The position numbers and the translations under genes are program-made. The notes under the pieces were generated by a model. The model saw nothing but the letters and a program-made list of their open reading frames with translations. It searched no databases and was not told the origin of the DNA. This document shows, in pieces, positions 55,009 through 63,854 of a DNA stretch of 64,000 nucleotides; position 1 is the first letter of the stretch, and each line of letters opens with the position of its first letter. Origin of the DNA: Melioribacter roseus (GTDB lineage Bacteria; Bacteroidota; Ignavibacteria; Ignavibacteriales; Melioribacteraceae); NCBI GenBank assembly GCA_020726285.1, contig DYSW01000001.1, positions 62,001 through 126,000 of the forward strand. The letters are read 5' to 3'.

Positions 55009-55903
55009 AATAAATGAAGTTAAAGTTGGATTTACCGTTTTTTCAGCATTTTTAATTATTGTAATTTTAATGGTTTGGGTTAATAATATCACATTCTCGG
55101 ACGATAATTTCATCCTAAATGTACAATTTGACAATGTTTCAGGACTTTACAAAAAGGATAAAGTTACGGTAAATGGCTTAGAAAAAGGTTTTGTAGATGA
55201 TCTAATTTTGAATTCAAATGGAGTTACTGCAAGATTGATTTTAAAAAACGATGTAGATTTACGCTCTGATGCTAAATTCTCGATTGTTATGCTCGATTTG
55301 ATGGGCGGAAAAAAGATTGAAATTATACCTGGTGTTTCATCAGAAAAAATTGATATAAATATTATTCAAAAAGGTAATTTTGCTGGTGATTTTGCTACAA
55401 CAATGGCAATTCTTACATCTGTTCAAGATGATTTACTTTTAACAATAAAGCAAACTAAGGAAATAACCACAAGTCTTAATTCGTTTATGAAAGACGAAAA
55501 TGTTCTTGGTGAATTGAAACAAACTCTTGTTAAAACTAACAAAACAATTGATGTCTTTTCAGCGATTTTAAGTGAAAATAGAACCGAAATAAATAAATTC
55601 GTAGAAAATGGAACAATTTTAACTGATTCACTAAATCAGTTTTGGGGAAGAAATCAAGCTAATTTTACTGACTTTGTTTCTCAAACAAAATCAACTTTAC
55701 GTGAGACTGAAAATTTAATATCAAACCTTTCTGGCATAATAAACGAAACCAAAAAACAAGAAAACAATCTTGGTAAAGTAATTTATGATGAATCGTATAT
55801 AAAAAAAATAGATTCAACATTGCAAAAATTGGAAAAACTGACAAATCTATTGATTGAACAACTTCAATCAGAAGGTATTAATGTTAAAACAAATATTTTT
55901 TAG
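54998..55903 (+). CDS. MlaD family (MCE domain) lipid-transport protein
   Basis: A 301-residue protein with an N-terminal membrane anchor (VGFTVFSAFLIIVILMVWV) and an MCE domain (~30-115: FDNVSGLYKKDKVTVNGLEKG ... LDLMGGKKIEIIPG), then a long helical tail (~140-300). MCE proteins form hexameric rings that carry phospholipids across the envelope with MlaE/MlaF. No mlaE/mlaF is adjacent. ATG 54998 is chosen over TTG 54992. The gene end overlaps the ggt start by 23 bp. Confidence 0.88.
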   Translation: MKNKINEVKVGFTVFSAFLIIVILMVWVNNITFSDDNFILNVQFDNVSGLYKKDKVTVNGLEKGFVDDLILNSNGVTARLILKNDVDLRSDAKFSIVMLDLMGGKKIEIIPGVSSEKIDINIIQKGNFAGDFATTMAILTSVQDDLLLTIKQTKEITTSLNSFMKDENVLGELKQTLVKTNKTIDVFSAILSENRTEINKFVENGTILTDSLNQFWGRNQANFTDFVSQTKSTLRETENLISNLSGIINETKKQENNLGKVIYDESYIKKIDSTLQKLEKLTNLLIEQLQSEGINVKTNIF

Positions 55904-57563
55904 TTTACTCGTTATAGTTGGTTTATCATCTTATTCGCAAACTCATCGTCCAGTCAAATCGAAAAATGGAATGGTTGTTTCTTCAAGCGATTTGGCGACT
56001 AAAATCGGAACAAAAATTCTCCAAAAAGGTGGTAATGCTATTGATGCAGCAGTTGCTGTCGGATTTGCTCTATCGGTTACTTATCCCGAAGCCGGAAATT
56101 TGGGCGGTGGCGGATTTATGGTAATTCATTTTAGTAACGGAGAAAATACTACAATTGATTTTCGTGAAATTGCACCGTTTTTGGCACATCAAAATATGTA
56201 TTTAGATTCCTTAGGAAATTATATACCAGAATTAAGCAAAACGGGATGGAGTTCTTCAGCAGTCCCGGGAAGTGTAGCTGGAATGCTTTACGCACTTGAA
56301 AAATATGGTACTTTAAGTCTAGAAGAAGTAATATCGCCAGCAATTACACTTGCAGGAAGTGGTTTTGCATTAAAGTGGGAAATGGTTGATGATATAAATA
56401 TTTTTTATAATGATTTTTTTCAAATTGAAAGTTCAAAGAAAGTATTTACAAACAACGGAAATCAGTTTATTGAAGGTGATTTGTTTGTTCAGAAGGATTT
56501 ATATAAAACTTTGAACCAGATTTTGGAAAAAGGAAAAAACGGCTTTTACGATGGTTGGGTTGCAGATTCAATAGTGGCACAATCAATTAAAAATGGTGGG
56601 ATAATTACAAAAGATGATTTGAAAAATTATCAACCAATTGAAAGAAAACCAATTTATGGAAATTACAAAGGATTTGAAATTATCTCAATGGCTCCACCTT
56701 CTTCCGGTGGAATTGCATTAATTCAAGCATTAAATGTCCTTGAAAATTTCCCTATTTCTGAATTTGGTTGGCATAGTTCGAAGCACATTTTTACTCAGAC
56801 TGAAGTTCTCAAATATGTATATTCTGATCGCTCAAAACACTTGGGTGATCCTCAATTCTTTCCCGTTCCAATAGATACTTTGATTTCAAAATACTACGCC
56901 AAAACGATTGCTCAAAAAATTGGAGAAAACGCAACCAAGTCTATAGAAATATTTCCTTCTGATTTTAACATTCCCGAAAATGAACAAACTACACATTATT
57001 CAGTAACAGATATTTTTGGAAATGCCGTAAGCGTTACAACTACAATTAACGCAGCATTTGGGAATAAAATTGTAGTTGAAGGTTGTGGATTTTTAATGAA
57101 TAACGAAATGGATGATTTTAGCGCCAAACCTGGTGAACCAAATCAATTTGGTTTGGTAGGAAACGCCGCCAATTCCATTCAACCTAAAAAGCGAATGTTA
57201 AGTTCGATGACACCAACTATAATTCTTAAAAATGGCGAATTATTTATAGTTATTGGCTCACCAGGCGGCTCAACAATAATTACATCTGTTTTACAAGTAA
57301 TTCAAAATGTTATCGATTTTGAAATGAATATTGCTGATGCAATTGCTGCACCCAGATTTCATCATCAGTGGTTGCCAGATAAAATTGATTTCGAAAAATT
57401 TTCAATTTTAGAAGATCAAAAAGAAAATTTATCTAAAAGAAGTGTAATTTTTGGGAATGAAAGAAGTCTTGGTAGAACTGAAGGAATTCTTTTTGATATT
57501 TCAACAAAAACATTTTGGGGAAGTACAGATCCGCGTGGATATGGTCTCGCTTCGGGATTCTAG
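55881..57563 (+). CDS. ggt: Gamma-glutamyltranspeptidase
   Basis: A 560-residue secreted GGT with a signal peptide (QIFFSLLVIVGLSSYSQ). The autocleavage/catalytic threonine motif is TTHYS at 370-374; upstream GGNAIDAAVAVGFALSVTYPEAG and GGGGFM, downstream NEMDDFSAKPG and SPGGSTI complete the active site. It breaks gamma-glutamyl bonds such as in glutathione in the periplasm. ATG 55881 with AAGG is preferred over the longer upstream frame. Confidence 0.95.
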   Translation: MLKQIFFSLLVIVGLSSYSQTHRPVKSKNGMVVSSSDLATKIGTKILQKGGNAIDAAVAVGFALSVTYPEAGNLGGGGFMVIHFSNGENTTIDFREIAPFLAHQNMYLDSLGNYIPELSKTGWSSSAVPGSVAGMLYALEKYGTLSLEEVISPAITLAGSGFALKWEMVDDINIFYNDFFQIESSKKVFTNNGNQFIEGDLFVQKDLYKTLNQILEKGKNGFYDGWVADSIVAQSIKNGGIITKDDLKNYQPIERKPIYGNYKGFEIISMAPPSSGGIALIQALNVLENFPISEFGWHSSKHIFTQTEVLKYVYSDRSKHLGDPQFFPVPIDTLISKYYAKTIAQKIGENATKSIEIFPSDFNIPENEQTTHYSVTDIFGNAVSVTTTINAAFGNKIVVEGCGFLMNNEMDDFSAKPGEPNQFGLVGNAANSIQPKKRMLSSMTPTIILKNGELFIVIGSPGGSTIITSVLQVIQNVIDFEMNIADAIAAPRFHHQWLPDKIDFEKFSILEDQKENLSKRSVIFGNERSLGRTEGILFDISTKTFWGSTDPRGYGLASGF

Positions 57564-57571
57564 GTGAAAAA

Positions 57572-57949
57572 ATGATAATTGGAGTTGGAATAGATATTGT
57601 TGAAGTAGAAAGAATTTCTAAAAGTATTAAAAAATTTGAAAATCGCTTTTTGAACAAAATCTTTACAGAATCAGAAATTGAATATTGTAATTCCAAAAAG
57701 AATAAATTTTTGCATTATGCAGGAAGATTTGCTGCAAAGGAAGCAATTGTAAAATCACTTTCCAGTTGTTGCAAAGATGGATTTAATTGGCTTGATATGG
57801 AAATTCAAAATGTTGCAAATGGAGAACCAACCATAAAGTTGTTTGGAAAATTTTATGAATTTATGGGAAATGATAAGAAAATTCAGATTTCAATAAGCCA
57901 CGCTGATAAATATGCAACCGCAGTCGCAATTCTTTCAAAAGATTGCTAA
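57572..57949 (+). CDS. acpS: Holo-[acyl-carrier-protein] synthase
   Basis: A 125-residue AcpS transferring phosphopantetheine from CoA to the ACP serine. GVGIDIVEVERI start and FAAKEAIVKSL are the family signatures; ISISHADKYATAVAIL ends it. ATG 57572 gives the standard size; a longer frame from 57515 lies inside ggt. It would modify the AcpP encoded at 41.8 kb. Confidence 0.95.
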   Translation: MIIGVGIDIVEVERISKSIKKFENRFLNKIFTESEIEYCNSKKNKFLHYAGRFAAKEAIVKSLSSCCKDGFNWLDMEIQNVANGEPTIKLFGKFYEFMGNDKKIQISISHADKYATAVAILSKDC

Positions 57950-57960
57950 GAAAGTATAAA

Positions 57961-59100
57961 ATGAACTCAAATAGTAATTCTATATTAAATACAAAAAATC
58001 CCCTTGATCCAAATAAAGTTATTGTTGCAATGAGTGGCGGAGTTGATTCCTCAGTTGTTGCTATTTTGCTAAAACAAAAAGGTTATGATGTAATTGGCGT
58101 AACTATGAAAACTTGGGGAAATAGACAAGATTCTACTGGAGCACCAAAGAAAATTAATGCTTGTTGCTCGCTCGATGCAATTTTCGATTGTAAATCAGTA
58201 GCCAAACAATTTGGTTTTCAGCACTTTGTCGCCGATTTTTCAGATAGATTTGAAGAATTGATTATTGATAATTTCGTTGATGAATATCTACAAGGGCGTA
58301 CGCCAAATCCTTGTGTTTTGTGTAATCGTAAAATAAAATGGGAAGAATTGCTAATTGAAGCGGATAAATATGGTGCAAAATACATTGCAACTGGGCATTA
58401 TGCTCAAATAGGATTTTCCGAAATTGAGCAAAGATTTTTTCTAAAAAATGCAATAGATTCATCAAAAGACCAAACTTATGCTCTTTGGGGTTTAACACAA
58501 CAATCATTAAGCAGAACAATACTTCCACTTGGTGAGTTCAAGAAAGAAGAAGTACGTAAGATTGCCGAAAAATTCAATCTTTCTGTTGCAAAGAAGCCCG
58601 ATAGTATGGAAATCTGTTTTGTGAACGACAATAATTATGAAAGATTTATTCGTGAACGCGTACCAGAAAAAGTTACAAAAGTTACTGCTGGAAAAATATT
58701 CTACAATGGAGAAATTGTAGGAAAACACAAGGGAATTCCATTCTACACAGTCGGTCAAAGAAAAGGAATTGGAGTAACTTATCCTCATCCTGTATTTGTA
58801 AAAAAAATAGATGCTGAAAATAATTCCATCGAAATTGGAGATAAAGAGGCACTTTATTCAAAATCTGTAAAAATCTCAAAATTAAATTTTATGAGCGTTA
58901 ACAAATTGGAAATTGGTGAGAAAATCTTTGCGAAAATTCGATATTCCGATATAGTTGCTCCAGCAATTGTTACTTCGGTTCGAACTGATTTTCTCAAGAT
59001 TGATTTTGCCGAGCCAAAATTTGCAATTACTCCAGGACAATCAGCCGTAATTTACAATGAATTTGGTCTACTTCTTGTCGGTGGAATAATTACAAATTAA
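57961..59100 (+). CDS. mnmA: tRNA-specific 2-thiouridylase MnmA
   Basis: A 379-residue enzyme making s2U34 in Lys, Glu and Gln tRNAs. PP-loop VAMSGGVDSSV near residue 25; catalytic NPCVLCNRKIKW and the second Cys in SMEICFV; tRNA-binding GQRKGIGV. The ATG at 57961 overlaps nothing and follows acpS by 11 bp. Ends exactly against the convergent ABC permease gene. Confidence 0.96.
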   Translation: MNSNSNSILNTKNPLDPNKVIVAMSGGVDSSVVAILLKQKGYDVIGVTMKTWGNRQDSTGAPKKINACCSLDAIFDCKSVAKQFGFQHFVADFSDRFEELIIDNFVDEYLQGRTPNPCVLCNRKIKWEELLIEADKYGAKYIATGHYAQIGFSEIEQRFFLKNAIDSSKDQTYALWGLTQQSLSRTILPLGEFKKEEVRKIAEKFNLSVAKKPDSMEICFVNDNNYERFIRERVPEKVTKVTAGKIFYNGEIVGKHKGIPFYTVGQRKGIGVTYPHPVFVKKIDAENNSIEIGDKEALYSKSVKISKLNFMSVNKLEIGEKIFAKIRYSDIVAPAIVTSVRTDFLKIDFAEPKFAITPGQSAVIYNEFGLLLVGGIITN

Positions 59101-60366
59101 TCAAAGATTTTTCATCTTTATCCAAGTCAAAACTTCCTTAAAATTTGGTTTTTTACCTGTTTGAAGAATTCCAATTCTATAAATTTTGCCTGTAATAGGA
59201 AAAATTAAGATTAATGTAATAAAATTTACAGTAAGCGAAATTAAAAATTGATGCAAAGGAACGTCTATTAATCCCATTCTTGCTGGCATAACCATTATTG
59301 AAGTGAATGGAATCATAGAAGTTGAAACAGCAATTGAATTATTTGGATTGTTATGAACTGAAATAGCAATAAAAAATGGAATCATAACTAACATCATAAG
59401 TGGCCACATTCCAGATTGTGCATCTTGTTCATTATCGAAAATTGAGCCAACAGCTGCAAAAAGTCCTAAATAAGTTACAAGCCCAATTAAAAAGTTAACG
59501 AAATAATAAAGCCATTGCCATGCGGAAACAGAAACAATCAATTCAGGTGGAAGAAGATACCAACTTGAAGAAAGAATAAAAATTAATGGCAAAAGCCAAA
59601 TTAACATCTGTGCAAGCGAAGTAATTGCCGAACCAAGAATTTTTCCAACAATTAATTCGTTGCTGCTTACCGAAGAAAGTAAAATTTCTACTATCCTGTT
59701 ATTTTTTTCCTCGACAACTGCACGTAAAACCATTTGTCCAGAAAATAAAATACTGAGATAAAGCAGAAAAATGAATAAAAAACTAAGAACTTCAGCACCA
59801 ATTCCAGATTCTACAATTGAATCTTCGCTAACTTTAAGTTCGTCGTATCTAACATTTTCTTTTGCAAATTGAATATCGTTTTCACTAAGATTTTTTCCTT
59901 CAAAATAGAAAGAAATGATTGCTTGATTTATTATCCCAGAAAATCGATTGTGAATTTGTGAATTTTTAGGATTTCTTGAATAATAACTTACGTGTTTATC
60001 ACTAATTGCTTTTTTTGGAATAAAGATGAGTGCAGAGATTGAATTATTTAATAAAAGAGGTTTTAACGAATTAAATTCCTTGTTGAACTGAGTTCCCGGA
60101 ATTTCACGAACATCAACAACATACTGAAAATCGTTTTTTAATTCAGAGTTTATAGATTTTTGCAAATGCTTTTCTAATCCAGCAACTTCAGAAAAAATTA
60201 CAATCTGATGTTTATCCGTATCTTCTGATGAATAAATTAATACTTGAATTCCAATTGAAATCACGAAAATTCCTGGAATTAATAAAGTCATAAAAATGAA
60301 AGATTTTGCGAATAATTTATCTTTAAGTTCACGTTTTAGAATTCCAATTATTTTATTACTTAACAT
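59101..60366 (-). CDS. ABC-2 type (NatB-like) exporter permease
   Basis: A 421-residue permease from the ATG at 60366; a longer frame to 60438 lies inside the ATPase gene. One N-terminal helix (SFIFMTLLIPGIFVISIGI), a ~150-residue extracytoplasmic domain and five or six C-terminal helices with VVEEKNNRIVEILLSSVSS, the NatB/CcmB-like signature. Works with the adjacent ATPase; substrate (Na+, drug or lipid) unknown. Start overlaps the ATPase stop by 11 bp. Confidence 0.88.
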   Translation of the reverse strand: MLSNKIIGILKRELKDKLFAKSFIFMTLLIPGIFVISIGIQVLIYSSEDTDKHQIVIFSEVAGLEKHLQKSINSELKNDFQYVVDVREIPGTQFNKEFNSLKPLLLNNSISALIFIPKKAISDKHVSYYSRNPKNSQIHNRFSGIINQAIISFYFEGKNLSENDIQFAKENVRYDELKVSEDSIVESGIGAEVLSFLFIFLLYLSILFSGQMVLRAVVEEKNNRIVEILLSSVSSNELIVGKILGSAITSLAQMLIWLLPLIFILSSSWYLLPPELIVSVSAWQWLYYFVNFLIGLVTYLGLFAAVGSIFDNEQDAQSGMWPLMMLVMIPFFIAISVHNNPNNSIAVSTSMIPFTSIMVMPARMGLIDVPLHQFLISLTVNFITLILIFPITGKIYRIGILQTGKKPNFKEVLTWIKMKNL

Positions 60367-61279
60367 TTTTAACCTCATCAGTTTCATTTTCGGCGAGTTG
60401 GATAAATATTTCGTGTAATGAAATTTCATTTGCTGCAAATTTTGTAATATTCACTTTGTTGTTCAATAATTCCAACAAAAATTGTTGATGTTCTGATTCA
60501 TTTTTTAGTTTAATTGAAAATTGATTACCAAAATTTTCAATTTTTTCTACAAATCGCGAAGTTTTAAGAAAATCTAAATCAGAATCAGTATCAAGTAAAA
60601 TTCTTCCTTTGGCAAAATTCTGCTTAATTTCTTTCAAATTTCCGTTAAGAATTATTTTACCTTCGTTTATCATTGCAATATTATCACAAAGTTTTTCTGC
60701 ATAATCCATCAAATGAGTAGAAAGTATGATAATTTTTCCTTCCTTTTTCATTTCGATGATAATATCTTTTAGCAAATCAGTGTTAATTGGGTCAAGTCCA
60801 GAAAATGGTTCATCAAGAATTATGAATTCAGGATTATGCAAAATTGTTGAAATAAACTGAATTTTTTGCTGATTTCCTTTTGATAAATCTTCAATTTTGG
60901 AATTAGCTCTATCAGTTAAAGCAAATCGTTCAAGATATTCAAAAGCTTTCCTTTTTACTTTTTGGTTAATAATACCTTTAATTTCTGCAAAAAATAGAAG
61001 TGTATCAATTACCTTCATTTTCTTGTATAAACCTCGTTCTTCGGGTAAATAACCAACTTTATCCTTAAAAGTACTGTCAATTTTTTCCCCTTGGAACAAT
61101 ATTTCGCCTTCATCAGGCAAATAGATATTCATCAACATTCTAATTGTTGTGGTTTTACCCGCACCGTTTCTTCCTATTAATCCAAATACAGAATTTTCTG
61201 GAACAGTGAAATTAATATTTTTAACGGCTTGAATTTTGCCGAAATTTTTACTGAGATTTTGAATTTTTAAGACGCTCAT
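60356..61279 (-). CDS. ABC transporter ATP-binding protein (NatA-like)
   Basis: A 307-residue ATPase: Walker A LIGRNGAGKTTT near 38, Q-loop YLPEERGLYKKM, signature LSKGNQQKIQF, Walker B FIILDEPFSGLDP and switch STHLM. The ~80-residue C-terminal tail (DUF4162-like) is typical of NatA-type exporters. Pairs with the permease just downstream. Divergent from the histidine-kinase remnant. Confidence 0.93.
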   Translation of the reverse strand: MSVLKIQNLSKNFGKIQAVKNINFTVPENSVFGLIGRNGAGKTTTIRMLMNIYLPDEGEILFQGEKIDSTFKDKVGYLPEERGLYKKMKVIDTLLFFAEIKGIINQKVKRKAFEYLERFALTDRANSKIEDLSKGNQQKIQFISTILHNPEFIILDEPFSGLDPINTDLLKDIIIEMKKEGKIIILSTHLMDYAEKLCDNIAMINEGKIILNGNLKEIKQNFAKGRILLDTDSDLDFLKTSRFVEKIENFGNQFSIKLKNESEHQQFLLELLNNKVNITKFAANEISLHEIFIQLAENETDEVKNVK

Positions 61280-61340
61280 ATATTATCTTATTTTATTTTT
61301 GAAATGGTTGAAACAATTTTAATAAAATAGAATCAAATAA

Positions 61341-61903
61341 GACAAAAAATACAATGAAGTACAAGATTTAGGATATTGTATTTCTTATTACAATATTAAA
61401 AGAAAAGAAGTTGAAAATTCTTATAGAATTAAAAAGTCGAATGGTGAAATTATTTACTTATTAGATAATTATGTACTTATTTTTGATAGTAAAGGCAAAC
61501 CAGTTGAAAAGTTGGAAGCAATACGAGATATTACGAAACAAAAGGAAATTGAACACGAATTAGTGAAGTATCAGTATTATCTCGAAGAGTTGGCGCAAGA
61601 ACGGATTTCAAAGTTGAATGAATTAACTATAGATCTTGAAATTGAACTCGAAGAAAAACGTGAACGTGAAGAAGAGTTAATTAAAGCCAAAGAAATTGCG
61701 GAAAAAGCCGATAAGTTGAAATCTGAGTTTTTAGCCCAAATGTCCCACGAAATTCGAACTCCAATTAATACACTTGTTAATTTTAGCGGAATGGTTTTGG
61801 GATGGCACTTGTAAAACGGTATTGTGATATAAACAACATCAAAATTAATTTAGAAACTGAAGTTGGAAAAGGCACAAAATTCACTTTTCTTTTTAATGCT
61901 TAG
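61341..61903 (+). pseudogene. Histidine-kinase remnant (PAS/PAC, H-box, then end of ATPase domain; N-terminus and most of the kinase lost)
   Basis: From a stop at 61338 the frame encodes a PAS/PAC end ([39 protein letters not shown]), a coiled coil and the HisKA H-box [15 protein letters not shown], and stops at TAA 61812-61814 as GMVLGWHL. In the +1 frame, from ~61802 to TAG 61901-61903, comes [11 protein letters not shown] ... VGKGTKFTFLFNA, the G2-box end of a HATPase domain. About 150-200 codons (phospho-helix to N, G1 boxes) are missing, and so is any start codon. Its end overlaps the convergent SPOR gene by 11 bp. Decayed rather than a short gene. Confidence 0.85.
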
Positions 61904-62552
61904 TAGTTTCAATCTTTTCTATTTTGGAATTTATTTTTAATTCATAATCAACTTTTTTCTTCGCATTTATTGCCTCAATCTTATCACTAAAATTTCCAAT
62001 TATTACAACATAAAAAATTTTTCCGTCAACATTTTTTCTTTCAAGTCTGGATTTGTAACCCGATTTTATTGCTTTTTGAGATAAATTATCAGCATTTGCT
62101 TCTGTTAAATAAGCCGCAAGTTGAACTAAATATTCACTTTTGGCTTGATTTTCTAGTTGATTCGGCTTTTCAGTAATTTCACTTTTAGCAGAAAGATAGT
62201 TTGATGAAGGAAATCGATTTTTGAGTTCTGAATAGTACTTTTCTGCAGTTGTGTAATTTCCAATTGCGTAATTGAATGAATAAAGACGGAAATAAACAAT
62301 TTCGTTGTACTTAAAATTGGAAAATTGCTCAAGAATTTGGATATATTTCATCTCAGCGTCTTTTCCGTTTTCAGTTAAAAGTGCATCAAGTAAAAAATAT
62401 TCGGCAGAACCACCATCTTGAACTTTCATTTTTTGTAGAACTTGGTTAGCTTCCGATATTTTGCCTTGCTCAATTAATTTGAGAACGTAAGAAAAATCAC
62501 TTGCAACTGTAAGATTTGTAATAAAAAAGAGAAATAAAATTAGAGATTTCAT
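61893..62552 (-). CDS. Secreted TPR-like protein with C-terminal SPOR domain
   Basis: A 219-residue protein with a signal peptide (SLILFLFFITNLTVAS). Two or three TPR-like helices (YVLKLIEQGKISEANQVLQ; IVYFRLYSFNYAIGNYTTAEKYY) precede a SPOR-like domain (EYLVQLAAYLTEANADNL ... FYVVIIGNFSDKIEA). It probably acts in the periplasm near peptidoglycan. It starts directly after the miaB stop, so the two are co-transcribed. Confidence 0.78.
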   Translation of the reverse strand: MKSLILFLFFITNLTVASDFSYVLKLIEQGKISEANQVLQKMKVQDGGSAEYFLLDALLTENGKDAEMKYIQILEQFSNFKYNEIVYFRLYSFNYAIGNYTTAEKYYSELKNRFPSSNYLSAKSEITEKPNQLENQAKSEYLVQLAAYLTEANADNLSQKAIKSGYKSRLERKNVDGKIFYVVIIGNFSDKIEAINAKKKVDYELKINSKIEKIETTKH

Positions 62553-63854
62553 CTATATAATTTCTCCGATTAAAGTTGATGAAGTTGCTTTTGAAATCTT
62601 AATTTGAACGTAATTCCCAATCGAGATATGCTCTTTAATCGGAAAAACAACAGTTTTATTCGTATCTGTCCTTCCTGAATACTCGCGAACAGATTTTCTA
62701 CTATAATTTTCCACTAAAACTTCAACTACTTTTCCAATTAATTTTTGATTTTCTTCACTCGAAATTTTTTGTTGTAAATCAATAATTTCTGTTAATCGCC
62801 GAGATTTTGTAGCTTCATCAACATCATCTTCCATTTTATATGCTTTTGTTCCTTCACGTGGAGAATATTTGAACATAAAAGCACTATCATAACGGATTAT
62901 TTTCATTATTTCCAAAGTAGAAAGGTGATCTTCTTCAGTTTCAGTCGGAAATCCTGAAATTATATCAGTAGAAAAACTTACTCCTGGAATAATTTGTTTA
63001 GCTTTTTTAATAATATTGAGATAATGATCAATTGTGTAAGTTCTGTTCATTAGTTCAAGAATTTTATTTGAACCAGATTGAATGGGGAGATGAATGTAAT
63101 TGCAAATATTTGCATTTTCTGCCATCACATTAAGCAATTTTTCTGATAAATCTTGTGGGTGGGAAGTTGTGTAACGTATTCGAATTGTATGATCCACATT
63201 TGCAACAGCAGAAAGCAAATCAGCAAAATCATGTTCATTATCAAGATATGAATTTACATTCTGACCAAGTAAAGTAATTTCCTTAAAGCCTCGTTTTGAA
63301 AGTTCTTTAACTTCTTCAACTATCGATATTAAACTTCTGCTTCTTTCTCTTCCTCGCGTGAAAGGAACTACACAAAATGTGCAAAATTTATCGCAACCAC
63401 GCATTACTGAAATCCAAGCCGAAAGTCCATCTTCTCTATATGGGACAATATCATCATAAGTTTCTGTCCGCGAAAGTTGAACACCAATTCCTTTCTTTCC
63501 TTTTTCAGCTATAGAAATTAATTCTGGTAACCTTCTATATTCGTCTGGTCCAACAATTAAGTCAATTGCTTTGTTTTGCTCAGTTAAATTATCTTTTAAT
63601 CTTTCAGCCATACAACCAATTATGCCAAGCAAAGCTGTTGGCTTTTCACGCTTAACTGTTTTCAAATTTCCTAATCTACCATAAATACGTTGTTCGGCAT
63701 TATCGCGAACACTACAAGTGTTAAGAAGAATTACATCAGCTTCGTGCTCATTTTCTGCAACAATAAAACCATTTTCTTTAAGTATAGAAAGTACAACTTC
63801 AGTATCAGCAAGATTCATCTGACAACCGTAAGTTTCAATATATATTTTTTTCAT
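62553..63854 (-). CDS. miaB: tRNA-2-methylthio-N6-isopentenyladenosine-37 synthase MiaB
   Basis: A 433-residue radical-SAM methylthiotransferase. The auxiliary cluster Cys residues are C11 in YGCQMN, the Cys of NTCSVRDNAEQR and of IGCMAER. The radical-SAM triad is CDKFCTFCVVPFTRG. A C-terminal TRAM domain (YSRKSVREYSGRTD) binds tRNA. It modifies i6A37 to ms2i6A. The 146 bp to the window end hold no gene I can support, only AT-rich DNA. Confidence 0.96.
   Translation of the reverse strand: MKKIYIETYGCQMNLADTEVVLSILKENGFIVAENEHEADVILLNTCSVRDNAEQRIYGRLGNLKTVKREKPTALLGIIGCMAERLKDNLTEQNKAIDLIVGPDEYRRLPELISIAEKGKKGIGVQLSRTETYDDIVPYREDGLSAWISVMRGCDKFCTFCVVPFTRGRERSRSLISIVEEVKELSKRGFKEITLLGQNVNSYLDNEHDFADLLSAVANVDHTIRIRYTTSHPQDLSEKLLNVMAENANICNYIHLPIQSGSNKILELMNRTYTIDHYLNIIKKAKQIIPGVSFSTDIISGFPTETEEDHLSTLEIMKIIRYDSAFMFKYSPREGTKAYKMEDDVDEATKSRRLTEIIDLQQKISSEENQKLIGKVVEVLVENYSRKSVREYSGRTDTNKTVVFPIKEHISIGNYVQIKISKATSSTLIGEII

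Noticed and set aside
61512-61814. 100-codon rightward frame as a standalone signalling protein
   Set aside because: It begins mid-PAS without a start signal and lacks the ATPase domain, whose tail follows in another frame; better explained as a pseudogene.
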